A DNA stretch of 64,000 nt from Lysobacter sp. ISL-50. GTDB lineage: Bacteria > Pseudomonadota > Gammaproteobacteria > Xanthomonadales > Xanthomonadaceae. Shown here in pieces: positions 7,398 to 15,715 of the stretch (positions are counted from its first letter, which is position 1; the number at the start of each line of letters is the position of its first letter). The position numbers and the translations under genes were made by a program. Under the pieces are notes generated by a model, which had not been told where the DNA came from, ran no database searches, and was given only the letters and a program-made list of their open reading frames with translations. The stretch spans positions 124,001 to 188,000 of the forward strand of contig NZ_JAGGRI010000024.1 in NCBI RefSeq assembly GCF_018612875.1, written 5' to 3'.

Positions 7398-9551
7398 ATG
7401 TCGGAACCCAACGATTCACCCGGACCGAAGCGCCGACCGCCGCGCCGCGCACCCACCTGGCTGGCGATCCTCGCGCTGTTGATCGCCGGCGTGGTGTTCG
7501 CGCAATGGCTGCGCAGCGCGCGCGGTAACACATCCATTGGAATCGCCGCTCCGCCCGCCGCCGTCCGCCTCGCCGCGGACGCTGGCGACCGCAATCTGCC
7601 GATCCGCGTGCGCGACAGCGTCAGCGGCCGCGTTCTCGATTCGAACCTGACCGTGCACGCACGCGGCGTCTCGGCGCGCGTGCAGGATCTGCGCACCACG
7701 GCCAGCGGCGAACGCATCGCCACGCTGGCGCCGGGCGAGTACGAACTGGTGATCGGCGCCGCCGGCTTTCAGTCGCTGACCACGCGCACGCGCATCGACG
7801 CCGCGCAGCCGTTGCCGACGACGGTGTGGCTGACGCCGGCCGCGCCGTCGGACGCGCTCGACCTGCTTGCGCTGAAGGCCGCGGCCTGCGCGCGCTGCGC
7901 GATCGTCAGCGGCCATCTCTACGACCGCGCCAGCGGCCGGCCGCTGGCCGGCGCGCAAGTGCGCAGCAGCCAGGGGGCGCGCACGGTAAGCGACCGCGAC
8001 GGCTATTTCGAATTGTCCGCCACGCTGCCGCGCGCGCTCGCGAACGACAGCCAGGCGCTGCCGGCGACGTTCGATCTGAGCATCGAACACGCCGGCTACC
8101 GCGGCCAGCGCCTGAGCGGCCTGGCGCTGATCAACGACAGCCGTCATCTGATTATAGATCTGGATCGCGGCGACGGCGTCGTCTCCATCGACCGCAGCCA
8201 CGTGCAGCAGCGCGCGCGTCATCGCGAGGATCAGCAGCGGCCGCGATCGGCCGAAGATGCGCTACGTGCGCAAGCCGATGCGTCCGCGTCCGCGGATGAG
8301 GTCGGCCTCGATCCGGCGCGTCCGCAATCGGTCGCGCTCGCGCAGCGCCTCGCCGCACAGGCCGCGAGCATCGCCGTGCCCGCCAGCATCCGCGTGGGCA
8401 CCAATTGCTCCGGGCGTTCGTGCACGGCGGTGTCGGTATACACCTTCGAGGACTATGTCGGCCGCGGCCTGGACGAAGAATGGATTGCGTCGTGGAACCC
8501 GCAATCGCTGGCCGCCGGCGCGGTGGCGTACCGCAGCTACGCCGCGTACTACGTCGCCCATCCGGTCAACAGCCGCTACGACATCTGTTCCAGCACCTCG
8601 TGTCAGGCCTTCAACGCCGACAGCGTCGCCGCCACCGTCGCCGCGGCCGCTGCCACCCGCGGCGTGCTGTTGACCCGCGACGGCCAGAGCGCGGCCTTCA
8701 GCGAGTATTCCTCCGAGAACAACGCCTGGGACGACCCTGGTGACGGCCTGTCGTGCGTCAACAACGATCTGAGTTGCGGCAACGGCAACAACGGTTCGCC
8801 GCGCAACGGCTGGCCGTGCCTGTCCGATGAAGTGGGACGCGGCCGCGGCTGCTTCGGCCATGGCCGCGGCATGAGCCAGTGGGGCACGCAGCGCTGGGCC
8901 GCGAACAACGGCCGCGACTGGCGCTGGATCGCCAATCACTATTTCAACGCCAACAACCGTCCCGGCGGCCAACGCAATGCGTTCCTGGCCAACGACGGCG
9001 GCAGTCCGGGCGGCGGCGCGGTGCTGCTGGACGACTTCGAAGGCAGCGTCGGCCGCTTCGCCAGCGCGCCGACCTTGTCCGGCAGCACCGCCGGTATCTC
9101 GACCGCGTCGCTGGCCCAGCACGACTGCGCCACGCGCAAGAACGGCGCGTGCTCGCTGCGCGTGCTGCTCAAGGACGATCCCGCCGTGGCCACCGCATGG
9201 TCGGTGCGGCTGCTGTCGGGCGGCGGCACGCCGGCCAACAACGTCGAGTTGATCCGCGCCGGCGGCAAGGTCGGTTTCTGGATCTACACCGGCGCCAGCG
9301 GCCTGCGCGCCTCGTTGAGCATCGACGACAGCGACGGCACCGAGCGCGCGATCGAACGCGCGATCCCGACCGGCCAATGGACGTACCTGGAATGGTCGCT
9401 TGACGACGCCGCGCAATGGAACGCCTGGGCCGGCGCCAGCAACGGACAGATCGACGGCGCCGGTGTGCGTCTGGACGCGGTGTGGTTCCTGCGCGAACAG
9501 ACCAGCTTCGACGTCAACCTCTACCTCGACGATGTACAGATCGCGCACTGA
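7398..9551 (+). CDS. SpoIID/LytB-domain protein with regulatory-like domains and the shared C-terminal module
   Basis: A 717-residue protein likely anchored by one N-terminal membrane segment (LAILALLIAGVVFAQWL). Two carboxypeptidase-regulatory-like beta domains follow (about residues 50-260; 'ASGRPLAGAQVRSSQGARTV'). A SpoIID-type region is at about 335-530, with the family's VYTFEDYVGRGLDEEW, WNPQSLAAGAVAYRSYA and SENNAWDDP blocks and the C-terminal GHGRGMSQWGTQRWA. SpoIID is a lytic transglycosylase acting on denuded glycan in sporulation; homologues in non-sporulating bacteria are poorly understood. Residues about 542-717 match the amidase tail at 6646-7163 almost residue for residue. GGGGGA at 7384-7390 supports the ATG. 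Confidence 0.85.
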   Translation: MSEPNDSPGPKRRPPRRAPTWLAILALLIAGVVFAQWLRSARGNTSIGIAAPPAAVRLAADAGDRNLPIRVRDSVSGRVLDSNLTVHARGVSARVQDLRTTASGERIATLAPGEYELVIGAAGFQSLTTRTRIDAAQPLPTTVWLTPAAPSDALDLLALKAAACARCAIVSGHLYDRASGRPLAGAQVRSSQGARTVSDRDGYFELSATLPRALANDSQALPATFDLSIEHAGYRGQRLSGLALINDSRHLIIDLDRGDGVVSIDRSHVQQRARHREDQQRPRSAEDALRAQADASASADEVGLDPARPQSVALAQRLAAQAASIAVPASIRVGTNCSGRSCTAVSVYTFEDYVGRGLDEEWIASWNPQSLAAGAVAYRSYAAYYVAHPVNSRYDICSSTSCQAFNADSVAATVAAAAATRGVLLTRDGQSAAFSEYSSENNAWDDPGDGLSCVNNDLSCGNGNNGSPRNGWPCLSDEVGRGRGCFGHGRGMSQWGTQRWAANNGRDWRWIANHYFNANNRPGGQRNAFLANDGGSPGGGAVLLDDFEGSVGRFASAPTLSGSTAGISTASLAQHDCATRKNGACSLRVLLKDDPAVATAWSVRLLSGGGTPANNVELIRAGGKVGFWIYTGASGLRASLSIDDSDGTERAIERAIPTGQWTYLEWSLDDAAQWNAWAGASNGQIDGAGVRLDAVWFLREQTSFDVNLYLDDVQIAH

Positions 9552-9635
9552 GTTTCACCACCGATGTTTCGTCCCGTTGTCCCGACCTTGTCGCCGCGGC
9601 GCGAAGCTCGCGGCCCCAACCATGGAGTTGTGCTC

Positions 9636-10403
9636 ATGAAGTCAGTCAATCGCACCCGTGGCGCGCTGGCGCTGTTCGCGTTCGCGGCCTTGTTCGGATC
9701 GGCCGCGCAGGCCGCGCCGACGTTCCAGATGCCGTTCCCCTGCGGCCAGGTCTGGTCCGGCCAGACCCGTACCAATCACAGCCCGGCCAACGCGGTGGAT
9801 TTCAACCGCGCCAACGACGAAGGCGACACCGTGGTCGCCGCCGCCGCCGGCACCGTCAGCGTGGTGCGCAATCTCGGCGATACCAGCTACGGCAAGTACG
9901 TGGTGATCGATCACGGCGGCGGCTGGACGTCGCTGTACGCGCATCTGAATTCGTACTCGGTCTCGGTCGGGCAGAGCGTGGCGATGGGCAAGTCGATCGG
10001 CACCGTCGGCACCACCGGCGGCTCGACCGGCCCGCATCTGCATTTCGAAGAACGCCTCAGCGGCAGCGCGCAGAAGATCAAGTTCAACGGCTCGCAGATC
10101 ACCTATTGGGGCACCGCCAACTACACCAGCCGCAATTCCTGCGGCAGCAGCGGCGGCGCCACCGGCACGGTCAACACCAGCGGCACGCCCTTGAACGTGC
10201 GTTCGGGCCCGGGCACTTCGTATTCGATCGTCGGTAGCCTGAGCGACGGCGCGACGGTGACGATCCAGTGCCAGACCACCGGCACCTCGGTCAGCGGCAC
10301 CTACGGCACCAGCAACATCTGGAACCGGATCGGCAGCGGGCGCTTCATTCCCGATGCGTATACCTACACCGGTTCCGATGGGCGGGTGGCGCCGGATTGC
10401 TGA
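9636..10403 (+). CDS. Secreted M23-family peptidoglycan endopeptidase with SH3-like C-terminus
   Basis: A 255-residue exported zinc metallopeptidase. The signal peptide is ALALFAFAALFGSAAQA. The catalytic domain (about 25-155) carries the first metal motif in NHSPANAVDFN (His and Asp) and the second in GPHLHFEER (HLH). The final 80 residues form a bacterial SH3 domain (LNVRSGPGTSYSIVGSL), typical for wall binding, with Cys residues likely in disulphides. The family cleaves peptide cross-bridges or stem peptides, including lysostaphin-like and beta-lytic enzymes. GGAG at 9624-9627 fixes the start at 9636 although the frame is open from 9564. It lies 84 bp after the SpoIID-like gene, so co-expression is likely. 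Confidence 0.92.
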   Translation: MKSVNRTRGALALFAFAALFGSAAQAAPTFQMPFPCGQVWSGQTRTNHSPANAVDFNRANDEGDTVVAAAAGTVSVVRNLGDTSYGKYVVIDHGGGWTSLYAHLNSYSVSVGQSVAMGKSIGTVGTTGGSTGPHLHFEERLSGSAQKIKFNGSQITYWGTANYTSRNSCGSSGGATGTVNTSGTPLNVRSGPGTSYSIVGSLSDGATVTIQCQTTGTSVSGTYGTSNIWNRIGSGRFIPDAYTYTGSDGRVAPDC

Positions 10404-10415
10404 GTGGGGCGCGGC

Positions 10416-10500
10416 CCTCACCCCAACCCCTCTCCCGCAAGCGGGAGAGGGGCTTTGAGCAAGTCCCTTCTCCCGCTTGCGGGAGAAGGTGCCCGGAGAG
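10416..10500. repeat. Family 2 palindromic repeat (CTCTCCCGCAAGCGGGAGAG), two hairpins
   Basis: Each hairpin has the core CTCTCCCGC-AA-GCGGGAGAG or its TT-centred reverse. One is near 10431-10452 and one near 10468-10487. The same element recurs at 36650-36815, 43266-43312 and 60050-60150, always outside genes. It may also stop transcription from the M23 gene, although no U tract follows. Confidence 0.7.
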
Positions 10501-10587
10501 CCTGCCCCCGCGAAGGCGGGGGGCGGATGAGGGCAGCTCAACACTCGTCGCGCGTATGCTTGAAACCGATCTCGCCACCTCTCGCCG

Positions 10588-11505
10588 ATGACCGCCACGC
10601 GCGTTCTATTGATCGCCCTCATCTCCGCCGCGGTCGGTGCCGTCGCCGGCGGCGCGTACGTGGCCCATCGCGATGCCGCCTCGGTCGCATCGCCGAAGCC
10701 ACCTCCAGCGATCTCTTCGTCACCATCGAAGCCGCCACCGGCCCCGAACGAACCATCGCCCTATCCCGAATACCTGTCGCTGGGCGGCAACCACGTCAGC
10801 TTCCAATCCCTGCGCGAGCGCGCCAGCCGCGATCCTGCGTTCCTGCAAAACCTGTTGCAGCGCTTCCGCAACGAAACCGAACCGGCCGCGCGCGGCGAAC
10901 TGTTGTCGCTGCTCAATGCCGTCTCCGGCGACGATGTGCTGCGCTTCGCCCTGTCGCTGGCGGCGAGCACGCGCGCGCAGGACGAGCGCGACGGCCTCGA
11001 TCTGCTGCGCGCCTATTCGATAGATCGCGCCGAGGTCCGCCAGGCCGTGCTGAGCAAGCTGGAGCAAGACGGCGACCCGCAGCGCACCGCCGAACTGGTC
11101 GGCATGCTGACGCCGACCACGATGCCGAGCGAAGACGCCGCGCCGGTGGTGGCGCAGCTGAGCGCGCTGACCCGCCACGCCGATCCGGCCGTGCGCGCCG
11201 AGGCGGTATTGCAGTTGGCGCAGTGGGACGACGGCGCCCAGGCCGAGGACGTACTGCATCGCGCCCTGCTCGACGCTTCGCCGCAGGTGCGCGGCAAGGC
11301 CATCGCCGGGGTGCAAAGCTCGCACCTGCGCAGCGACCGGCTCAAGGAGGCCCTGCTCGACATCGCCGCCGACCCGGCCAGCAGTCCCGCCGATCGCGGC
11401 GCGGCCGCCTTCGCCCTGCAGGACTTCCGTCTCAACCGGGCCGAATACGGTATCTGGCGCCGGGCCCAGATCCAGGCCGACCGCGACAGCGGCGAGGGCG
11501 GCTGA
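10588..11505 (+). CDS. HEAT-repeat protein, membrane-anchored or exported
   Basis: A 305-residue protein. An N-terminal hydrophobic segment (VLLIALISAAVGAVAGGAYVA) is followed by a proline/serine-rich linker (about 30-60). Several HEAT-like helical repeats then run to the end, for example DPAVRAEAVLQLAQWDDGAQAEDVLHRALLDASPQVRGKAIAG split across two units. HEAT arrays are protein-binding scaffolds; the partner is unknown. It stands alone, separated by family 2 repeats from the M23 gene upstream and by about 480 bp from cspA downstream. Similar proteins in Xanthomonadaceae are annotated only as HEAT repeat proteins, as far as I recall. Confidence 0.75.
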   Translation: MTATRVLLIALISAAVGAVAGGAYVAHRDAASVASPKPPPAISSSPSKPPPAPNEPSPYPEYLSLGGNHVSFQSLRERASRDPAFLQNLLQRFRNETEPAARGELLSLLNAVSGDDVLRFALSLAASTRAQDERDGLDLLRAYSIDRAEVRQAVLSKLEQDGDPQRTAELVGMLTPTTMPSEDAAPVVAQLSALTRHADPAVRAEAVLQLAQWDDGAQAEDVLHRALLDASPQVRGKAIAGVQSSHLRSDRLKEALLDIAADPASSPADRGAAAFALQDFRLNRAEYGIWRRAQIQADRDSGEGG

Positions 11506-11983
11506 ACAAAGGTTCGGCGCAGACTGGCTCTTCAAGTGCCCCGGCAGGCGGTTTAGGGGGCATCCAAAGCGTGACCGCGAGCCCGTTCAGCTCGTCCGCT
11601 CCAATCGCGCCGGACTGGGCTGGCGCAAGCCGGGTATTTTCCCGTTTCGCCGAAATAATTTCTCTTGAAATCAATTGGATAGGATTATGGTCGGAGCCGT
11701 CCAAGCATGCCTGCGCGGCCCGAACCGATACCTGTAATTGATAATTTTGTGCCAAATTTGGCAAATCGTCTGAACATCCGGCTCCCAAGCCAATTGATTT
11801 TCGCCCCGGACGCCACTACGGTGTGCGAGCTGAGTTAGTCAAGGGTCACCGTAGGTCGTGACCCGATGCCGTAGATCAACGATCCACAGATCCACTCCAT
11901 CGTTCCACGCTTCCTCCTTGCAACCAGCCCCACCGCCGTGCAAGCGGCATTCCAAAATACATACGTTTCAAGGAGTTAGTAAA
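11506..11983. other. Long leader and promoter region of the cold-shock gene
   Basis: This 478-bp gap includes an AT-rich block at about 11636-11770 that contrasts with the GC-rich surroundings and contains the near-palindrome GCCAAATTTGGC at 11752-11763. Cold-shock genes usually have long structured leaders that act as thermosensors, which would fit, but the transcription start is not evident. AAGGAG at 11970-11975 is the ribosome binding site. Confidence 0.5.
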
Positions 11984-12193
11984 ATGGCAGATCGTGAGAT
12001 CGGAACCGTCAAGTGGTTCAACGATGCTAAGGGCTTTGGCTTCATCTCCCGCGAAGGCGGCGATGACGTGTTCGTGCATTTCCGCGCGATCCAGGGCCAG
12101 GGCTTCAAGAGCCTGCAGGAAGGCCAGAAGGTCTCCTTCGTCGTGACCCAGGGCCAGAAGGGCCTGCAGGCCGACCAGGTTCAGGCGGTCTAA
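11984..12193 (+). CDS. Cold-shock protein, CspA family
   Basis: A 69-residue single OB-fold RNA/DNA-binding protein with both RNA-binding motifs intact: KGFGFI (RNP1) and DVFVHF (RNP2). Proteins of this family melt mRNA secondary structure and are induced by cold or growth resumption. The ATG at 11984 is preceded by AAGGAG eight bases upstream, and an intrinsic terminator follows, so it is a monocistronic unit. The exact csp paralogue cannot be assigned. Confidence 0.97.
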   Translation: MADREIGTVKWFNDAKGFGFISREGGDDVFVHFRAIQGQGFKSLQEGQKVSFVVTQGQKGLQADQVQAV

Positions 12194-12240
12194 TTCGCCC
12201 GTACCCGTGACCGGCGGCGCAAGCCGCGGGTCGCTCGAAA

Positions 12241-12263
12241 AGCCCGGCGCAAGCCGGGCTTTT
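12241..12263 (+). terminator. Intrinsic terminator after the cold-shock gene
   Basis: Stem AGCCCGGC / GCCGGGCT with a GCAA tetraloop, followed by TTTT and, after CG, TTTT again. It lies 47 bp after the stop codon. Confidence 0.9.
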
Positions 12264-12365
12264 TCGTTTTGGGCGCCCGCGCCGCCGCGCCGATGCCCCG
12301 ATCGCCTCATTCCCGCGCCGGACGTTTTCCCTCACCATGATCCGTCCCCCACGCGATGCGCCGCC

Positions 12366-12917
12366 ATGAGCTCACCCGACAACGAATCCGATTACGAAGA
12401 CGACGCCTTCGACTTCAGCGGCAACGACGACGATGAGGACCTGGACGAAGAAACCCTGTTCTGGCAGCTGCTGCTGCTGATCAATCCGGGCGACGAAGAA
12501 ACCGCGCTGCACCAGTTCGGCCGCTTCCGCGAACTGCGCGAGGGCGCCGACGGCGACGGCGAGGCCATCGACACATTGCAGGAGGTGATCGACTGGACCT
12601 CGGGATATCGCGTGGAGGAGGGCGACACCCAGTCCTTCATCGATTCGATCGCGCAACTGGCCGCGCGCTGGAACTTGCAGGTGGATTGGGGCGTGGACGA
12701 TCCCACCGACGACGAGTTCCTGCAAAGCGTGGATGTGCCGGAGCTGATGTCGACCGCGCACGATCGCCTGCGCGAGCATGGCTATACCGTGTGGAATCGC
12801 GATACGCGCGACGATACCTTCGCGGGGTGGATCACGTTGCGGCGCGATGACGAGACGATGCAGGCGGTGGCGGCGGCGTTGGGGGTCGATATTCGGCCGG
12901 GTAGCGATGCGTTTTGA
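12366..12917 (+). CDS. Acidic protein of unknown function (resembles DUF6630)
   Basis: A 183-residue, very acidic, cytoplasmic protein. The first 40 residues are mostly Asp, Glu and Ser. The segment TLFWQLLLLINPGDEETAL recalls what I remember of the DUF6630 family, an uncharacterised bacterial group; this was not checked. The ATG at 12366 begins just before the acidic block, while the frame is open further upstream to 12207, including the cspA terminator, which makes the longer version unlikely. Nothing in the sequence gives a biochemical role. Confidence 0.75.
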   Translation: MSSPDNESDYEDDAFDFSGNDDDEDLDEETLFWQLLLLINPGDEETALHQFGRFRELREGADGDGEAIDTLQEVIDWTSGYRVEEGDTQSFIDSIAQLAARWNLQVDWGVDDPTDDEFLQSVDVPELMSTAHDRLREHGYTVWNRDTRDDTFAGWITLRRDDETMQAVAAALGVDIRPGSDAF

Positions 12918-12957
12918 GGGATGCCGGTGGTAGGTTTCGTCGCGATTTGAGCGAAAG

Positions 12958-13079
12958 GCATCGGGCCTGAAGGGCCCTCCCACAAGAGCGAAAGGCATCG
13001 GGCCTGAAGGGCCCTCCCACAAGAGATTGCGAGGCCGCGGCCTCTTTTGTGGGAGGGCCCTTCAGGCCCGATGCTTTTC
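12958..13079. repeat. Family 1 palindromic repeat, two direct arms plus one inverted arm
   Basis: Two direct copies of GGCATCGGGCCTGAAGGGCC (12958 and 12996, a 38-bp period that includes the CACAAGAGCGAAA spacer) are followed by the inverted arm GTGGGAGGGCCCTTCAGGCC near 13049-13070. It separates two convergent genes. Confidence 0.75.
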
Positions 13080-13104
13080 GCTCAGATCGCCGCACACCAG
13101 CAAA

Positions 13105-14193
13105 TCAGTGCTTACAAAACGCCGCCACCCGCGGATGCCGCTGCTCGAACGTCCCCAGCTTGCCGAACAAGCCATCGAAATAGCCGACCGCGATCGCGAC
13201 GACCTTGCGCAGCTTGTGCTGCTCGCACACCAGCACGCAGGCCACCTGATGCAGGGTCAGCAGCTCGATCAGCCAGTGGATCGACCAGCGCGCCGAGTTC
13301 GAGCGCAGCGCGTGCACGGCGTTGCGCGAGGCGTAGTAACGCCGCCAGGCGACATGGTTGCTGGTCGAGAAAATCCCGCGTTTGACGTATTCGCCGACCT
13401 GCTGGCGCATCTGCACGGCGGTATTGACGAACACCGGCACGCCGTTGCGGGTGGCGCGCATGCCGTACTCGATATCGACGTACTCGATGAAGTAATCCTC
13501 GCGGAACTCGCCGACCTTGCGATAGGCCGCGGCCGAGATCGCCGAACCCGACGAGATCACGAACAAGGTCGGCACCAGGCCTTCCTCGCGCTCGTCGATG
13601 CGCTCGGGCTTGGGCATGCGCAACTGCGGCGAGAACACCGGCAGGTACTTGCCCAGGTTCACCTCGAACACCTTCGGCCCGACGATGAACGCGTCGGTGC
13701 CGGTGCGCGCGCAGGCGCGCATCATGCCGTCGAAGAAATCCGCGCCGAGCTGCGAGTCCTGGTCGAGCAGGAACATCACCTGGCAACCGCGCGCGAACAC
13801 CAGCTGCGCGCCGCGGTTGTAGGCGCCGGAGATGCCGCCGCGGTTGGCGTTGTGCACCACCTCGATGCCGGACTCGCGCAAGCGCGCGTGCAAGTCCGCA
13901 TCGGCCTGCGGCGAGTTGTCGACCGCGACCACATGGCGGCAGACCGCGCGGGTGGCGGCGAGCTGTTGCAGGTGCGCGGCGCTGGGCTGCCACAGCACGA
14001 CGATCACGCCAAAAGAATCGGGATCGATGGAAGTCCTGTCGTCCTCCGAACCGCGAACGCAGAGCCCCGAATTTGCGGCGTCACCGGCCGAAGTGGCCTC
14101 ACTCCCCGTCGACCCAACGTCTCGCGCGGAAACCTCCGCGCCCGCCACCCCCTCGGCCTCACTCAACGAAGCATCGCGCGCCTCGCCGCTCAT
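13105..14193 (-). CDS. Glycosyltransferase family 2, rhamnosyltransferase-like
   Basis: A 362-residue GT-A fold enzyme. After a roughly 55-residue low-complexity N-terminus comes the nucleotide-sugar core: GVIVVLWQPS, HVVAVDNSPQ, VVHNANRGGISGAYNRGA, then the metal site FLLDQDSQLG (Asp144 and Asp146). FREDYFIEYVDIEYGMR holds the likely acceptor and catalytic region. The pattern is that of RfbF/WbbL-like transferases that add rhamnose or related deoxysugars. The ATG at 14193 overlaps the stop codon of the upstream condensation-domain gene by four bases (ATGA), so the two are translationally coupled. An upstream in-frame start at 14313 would bury 120 bases in that gene and is less likely. Together the pair suggests a glycolipid. 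Confidence 0.85.
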   Translation of the reverse strand: MSGEARDASLSEAEGVAGAEVSARDVGSTGSEATSAGDAANSGLCVRGSEDDRTSIDPDSFGVIVVLWQPSAAHLQQLAATRAVCRHVVAVDNSPQADADLHARLRESGIEVVHNANRGGISGAYNRGAQLVFARGCQVMFLLDQDSQLGADFFDGMMRACARTGTDAFIVGPKVFEVNLGKYLPVFSPQLRMPKPERIDEREEGLVPTLFVISSGSAISAAAYRKVGEFREDYFIEYVDIEYGMRATRNGVPVFVNTAVQMRQQVGEYVKRGIFSTSNHVAWRRYYASRNAVHALRSNSARWSIHWLIELLTLHQVACVLVCEQHKLRKVVAIAVGYFDGLFGKLGTFEQRHPRVAAFCKH

Positions 14194-15521
14194 GCCGCCG
14201 CTCGCATCGGCAAGGCCTGCAGCACCGGCGCATGCGCGCGCTCCAGCAACAGAGCGTTGGCCAGATCGCGCACGCGTTCGGCTTCCGCCCGCGGCAGCGA
14301 CGCGGTATCGCAAGTCAGGGCGAAATCCAGCTCGCCCGCGTAGCCGGACATCAGCACCGCGGTGGTGCTGCGCCAGGGCAGGCGCGCGGTCGGGCTGAAC
14401 ACGGTTTCGACGCGGAACTCGCGGTACTCCTGCGGAATCTCGATGCGGCCGATGTTGGACAAGGTGGTATCGAACTGATCCAGGTCGGAGCGGCGCTCGG
14501 CGACGAACTGGCCGAACACCGACTGCATCATCTCCAGGCCGACGAAGTATTCGTAGACGTTGCGCGCCATGCGCTCGATCCGCTGATTCAAGCGGGCCTT
14601 GAACTGCCGGGCGTGATCCCAGAACGCGGCATCATCGACCTGATCGGGCGCGAGCCGGGTGTCGAGCGCGACGATCGAGCCCGGCGAGGCCGAGAACAAT
14701 TGATCCGCGCCGATCAGCGGCAGGAATTTGCGGATGTCGATCGGCGCGAAGATCTTGCCTTTCGCGTCCGCGCCCTTGACCGTGCGGAACGCCAGCGAGA
14801 ACGCCACCGCCATCGCCGCGAACATGGTCACGCCCTCGGCGCGCGCGCGCGCGGCCAGCGCGCTGGTGGCTTCGCGCGGCAGTTTCCAGTGCAGCACGTA
14901 GAACTCGCCCTGCGGTACCGGCTTGCGCTTGCGGCGCAGGGCGAAGAACAAGCGGAACGCCAGCGCTTTCCAGGCCGCGCTGCGGCGGATGCGGCGGTCG
15001 GCCAGCACCTGCGCCGGCAGAATGTCCTGCAGGGCGTTGAAGCTGGTGTGGCGGCCGATCTCGAGTTGCGGGTTGTCGCACAAGGCCAGGGTTTCGCGCA
15101 GCAGCGTCATCATCGACATGCCGTCGCAGATGACGTGATGGCAGACCACCAGCAGTTCGCCGACCGGCTCGCCGTCGGTGTCCACGCCGTGCACCCACAC
15201 CATGCGCATCAGCGGCGCGCGTTCGCTGGCGAAGCGGGTCTCGCGCTCGATATCGGACTGGCGCTGCCATTCCTCGTCGTCGCGGCGCTCGGCCAGGCGC
15301 AACGGGATCGGCGCCGGATCGTCTTCCAGCACGATGTCCGGCGGATCGCCGTCGATGATCGAACAGCGCAGCATCGGATGCTTGAGCTGGACCTTGTCCA
15401 GGGCATGGCGCAGTTGCGCAGGGTCGATGCGTCCGCGCACGCGCGCGGCCTGGACGATGGTGAAGGTGGAATCGCGATCGACATACATGATTCGCTCGCA
15501 CAACATCATCTTTCGCTTCAT
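14190..15521 (-). CDS. Condensation-domain acyltransferase (PapA5-like)
   Basis: A 443-residue stand-alone member of the chloramphenicol-acetyltransferase-like superfamily. The catalytic HHxxxDG motif is present as HHVICDG (His128, His129, Asp133), and a second conserved block is at DIRKFLPLIG (substrate-channel region). Family members esterify lipids or condense peptidyl intermediates; stand-alone forms such as PapA5 transfer acyl chains to hydroxyl groups. No adenylation or carrier domain is nearby. Coupling to a glycosyltransferase by a four-base overlap suggests acylation of a sugar lipid or polyketide. Several in-frame ATGs occur within the first 12 residues; the first is used without a strong ribosome site. 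Confidence 0.85.
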   Translation of the reverse strand: MKRKMMLCERIMYVDRDSTFTIVQAARVRGRIDPAQLRHALDKVQLKHPMLRCSIIDGDPPDIVLEDDPAPIPLRLAERRDDEEWQRQSDIERETRFASERAPLMRMVWVHGVDTDGEPVGELLVVCHHVICDGMSMMTLLRETLALCDNPQLEIGRHTSFNALQDILPAQVLADRRIRRSAAWKALAFRLFFALRRKRKPVPQGEFYVLHWKLPREATSALAARARAEGVTMFAAMAVAFSLAFRTVKGADAKGKIFAPIDIRKFLPLIGADQLFSASPGSIVALDTRLAPDQVDDAAFWDHARQFKARLNQRIERMARNVYEYFVGLEMMQSVFGQFVAERRSDLDQFDTTLSNIGRIEIPQEYREFRVETVFSPTARLPWRSTTAVLMSGYAGELDFALTCDTASLPRAEAERVRDLANALLLERAHAPVLQALPMRAAA

Positions 15522-15715
15522 TCGGTGACTCGTGACAGTGGGGGAATTCGTTGCCGCGGGGCGGGACGTCCGGCGGTTTTCAGCCTGAGTCCGACCTCGC
15601 CACGCCCGGACGCGGGACGTCCTGGCGTTCGGCGGCGCGCGAGCCGATGGCTCGCAAGCCGCGTCCCCTCATCCCGTCATCGGGAGAGGGGTGTTTCAGT
15701 CGTTGCGGCGGCCGA

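Noticed and set aside
12207-12365. N-terminal extension of the acidic DUF6630-like protein
   Set aside because: It would run through the cold-shock terminator and lacks coding character; the ATG at 12366 is preferred.
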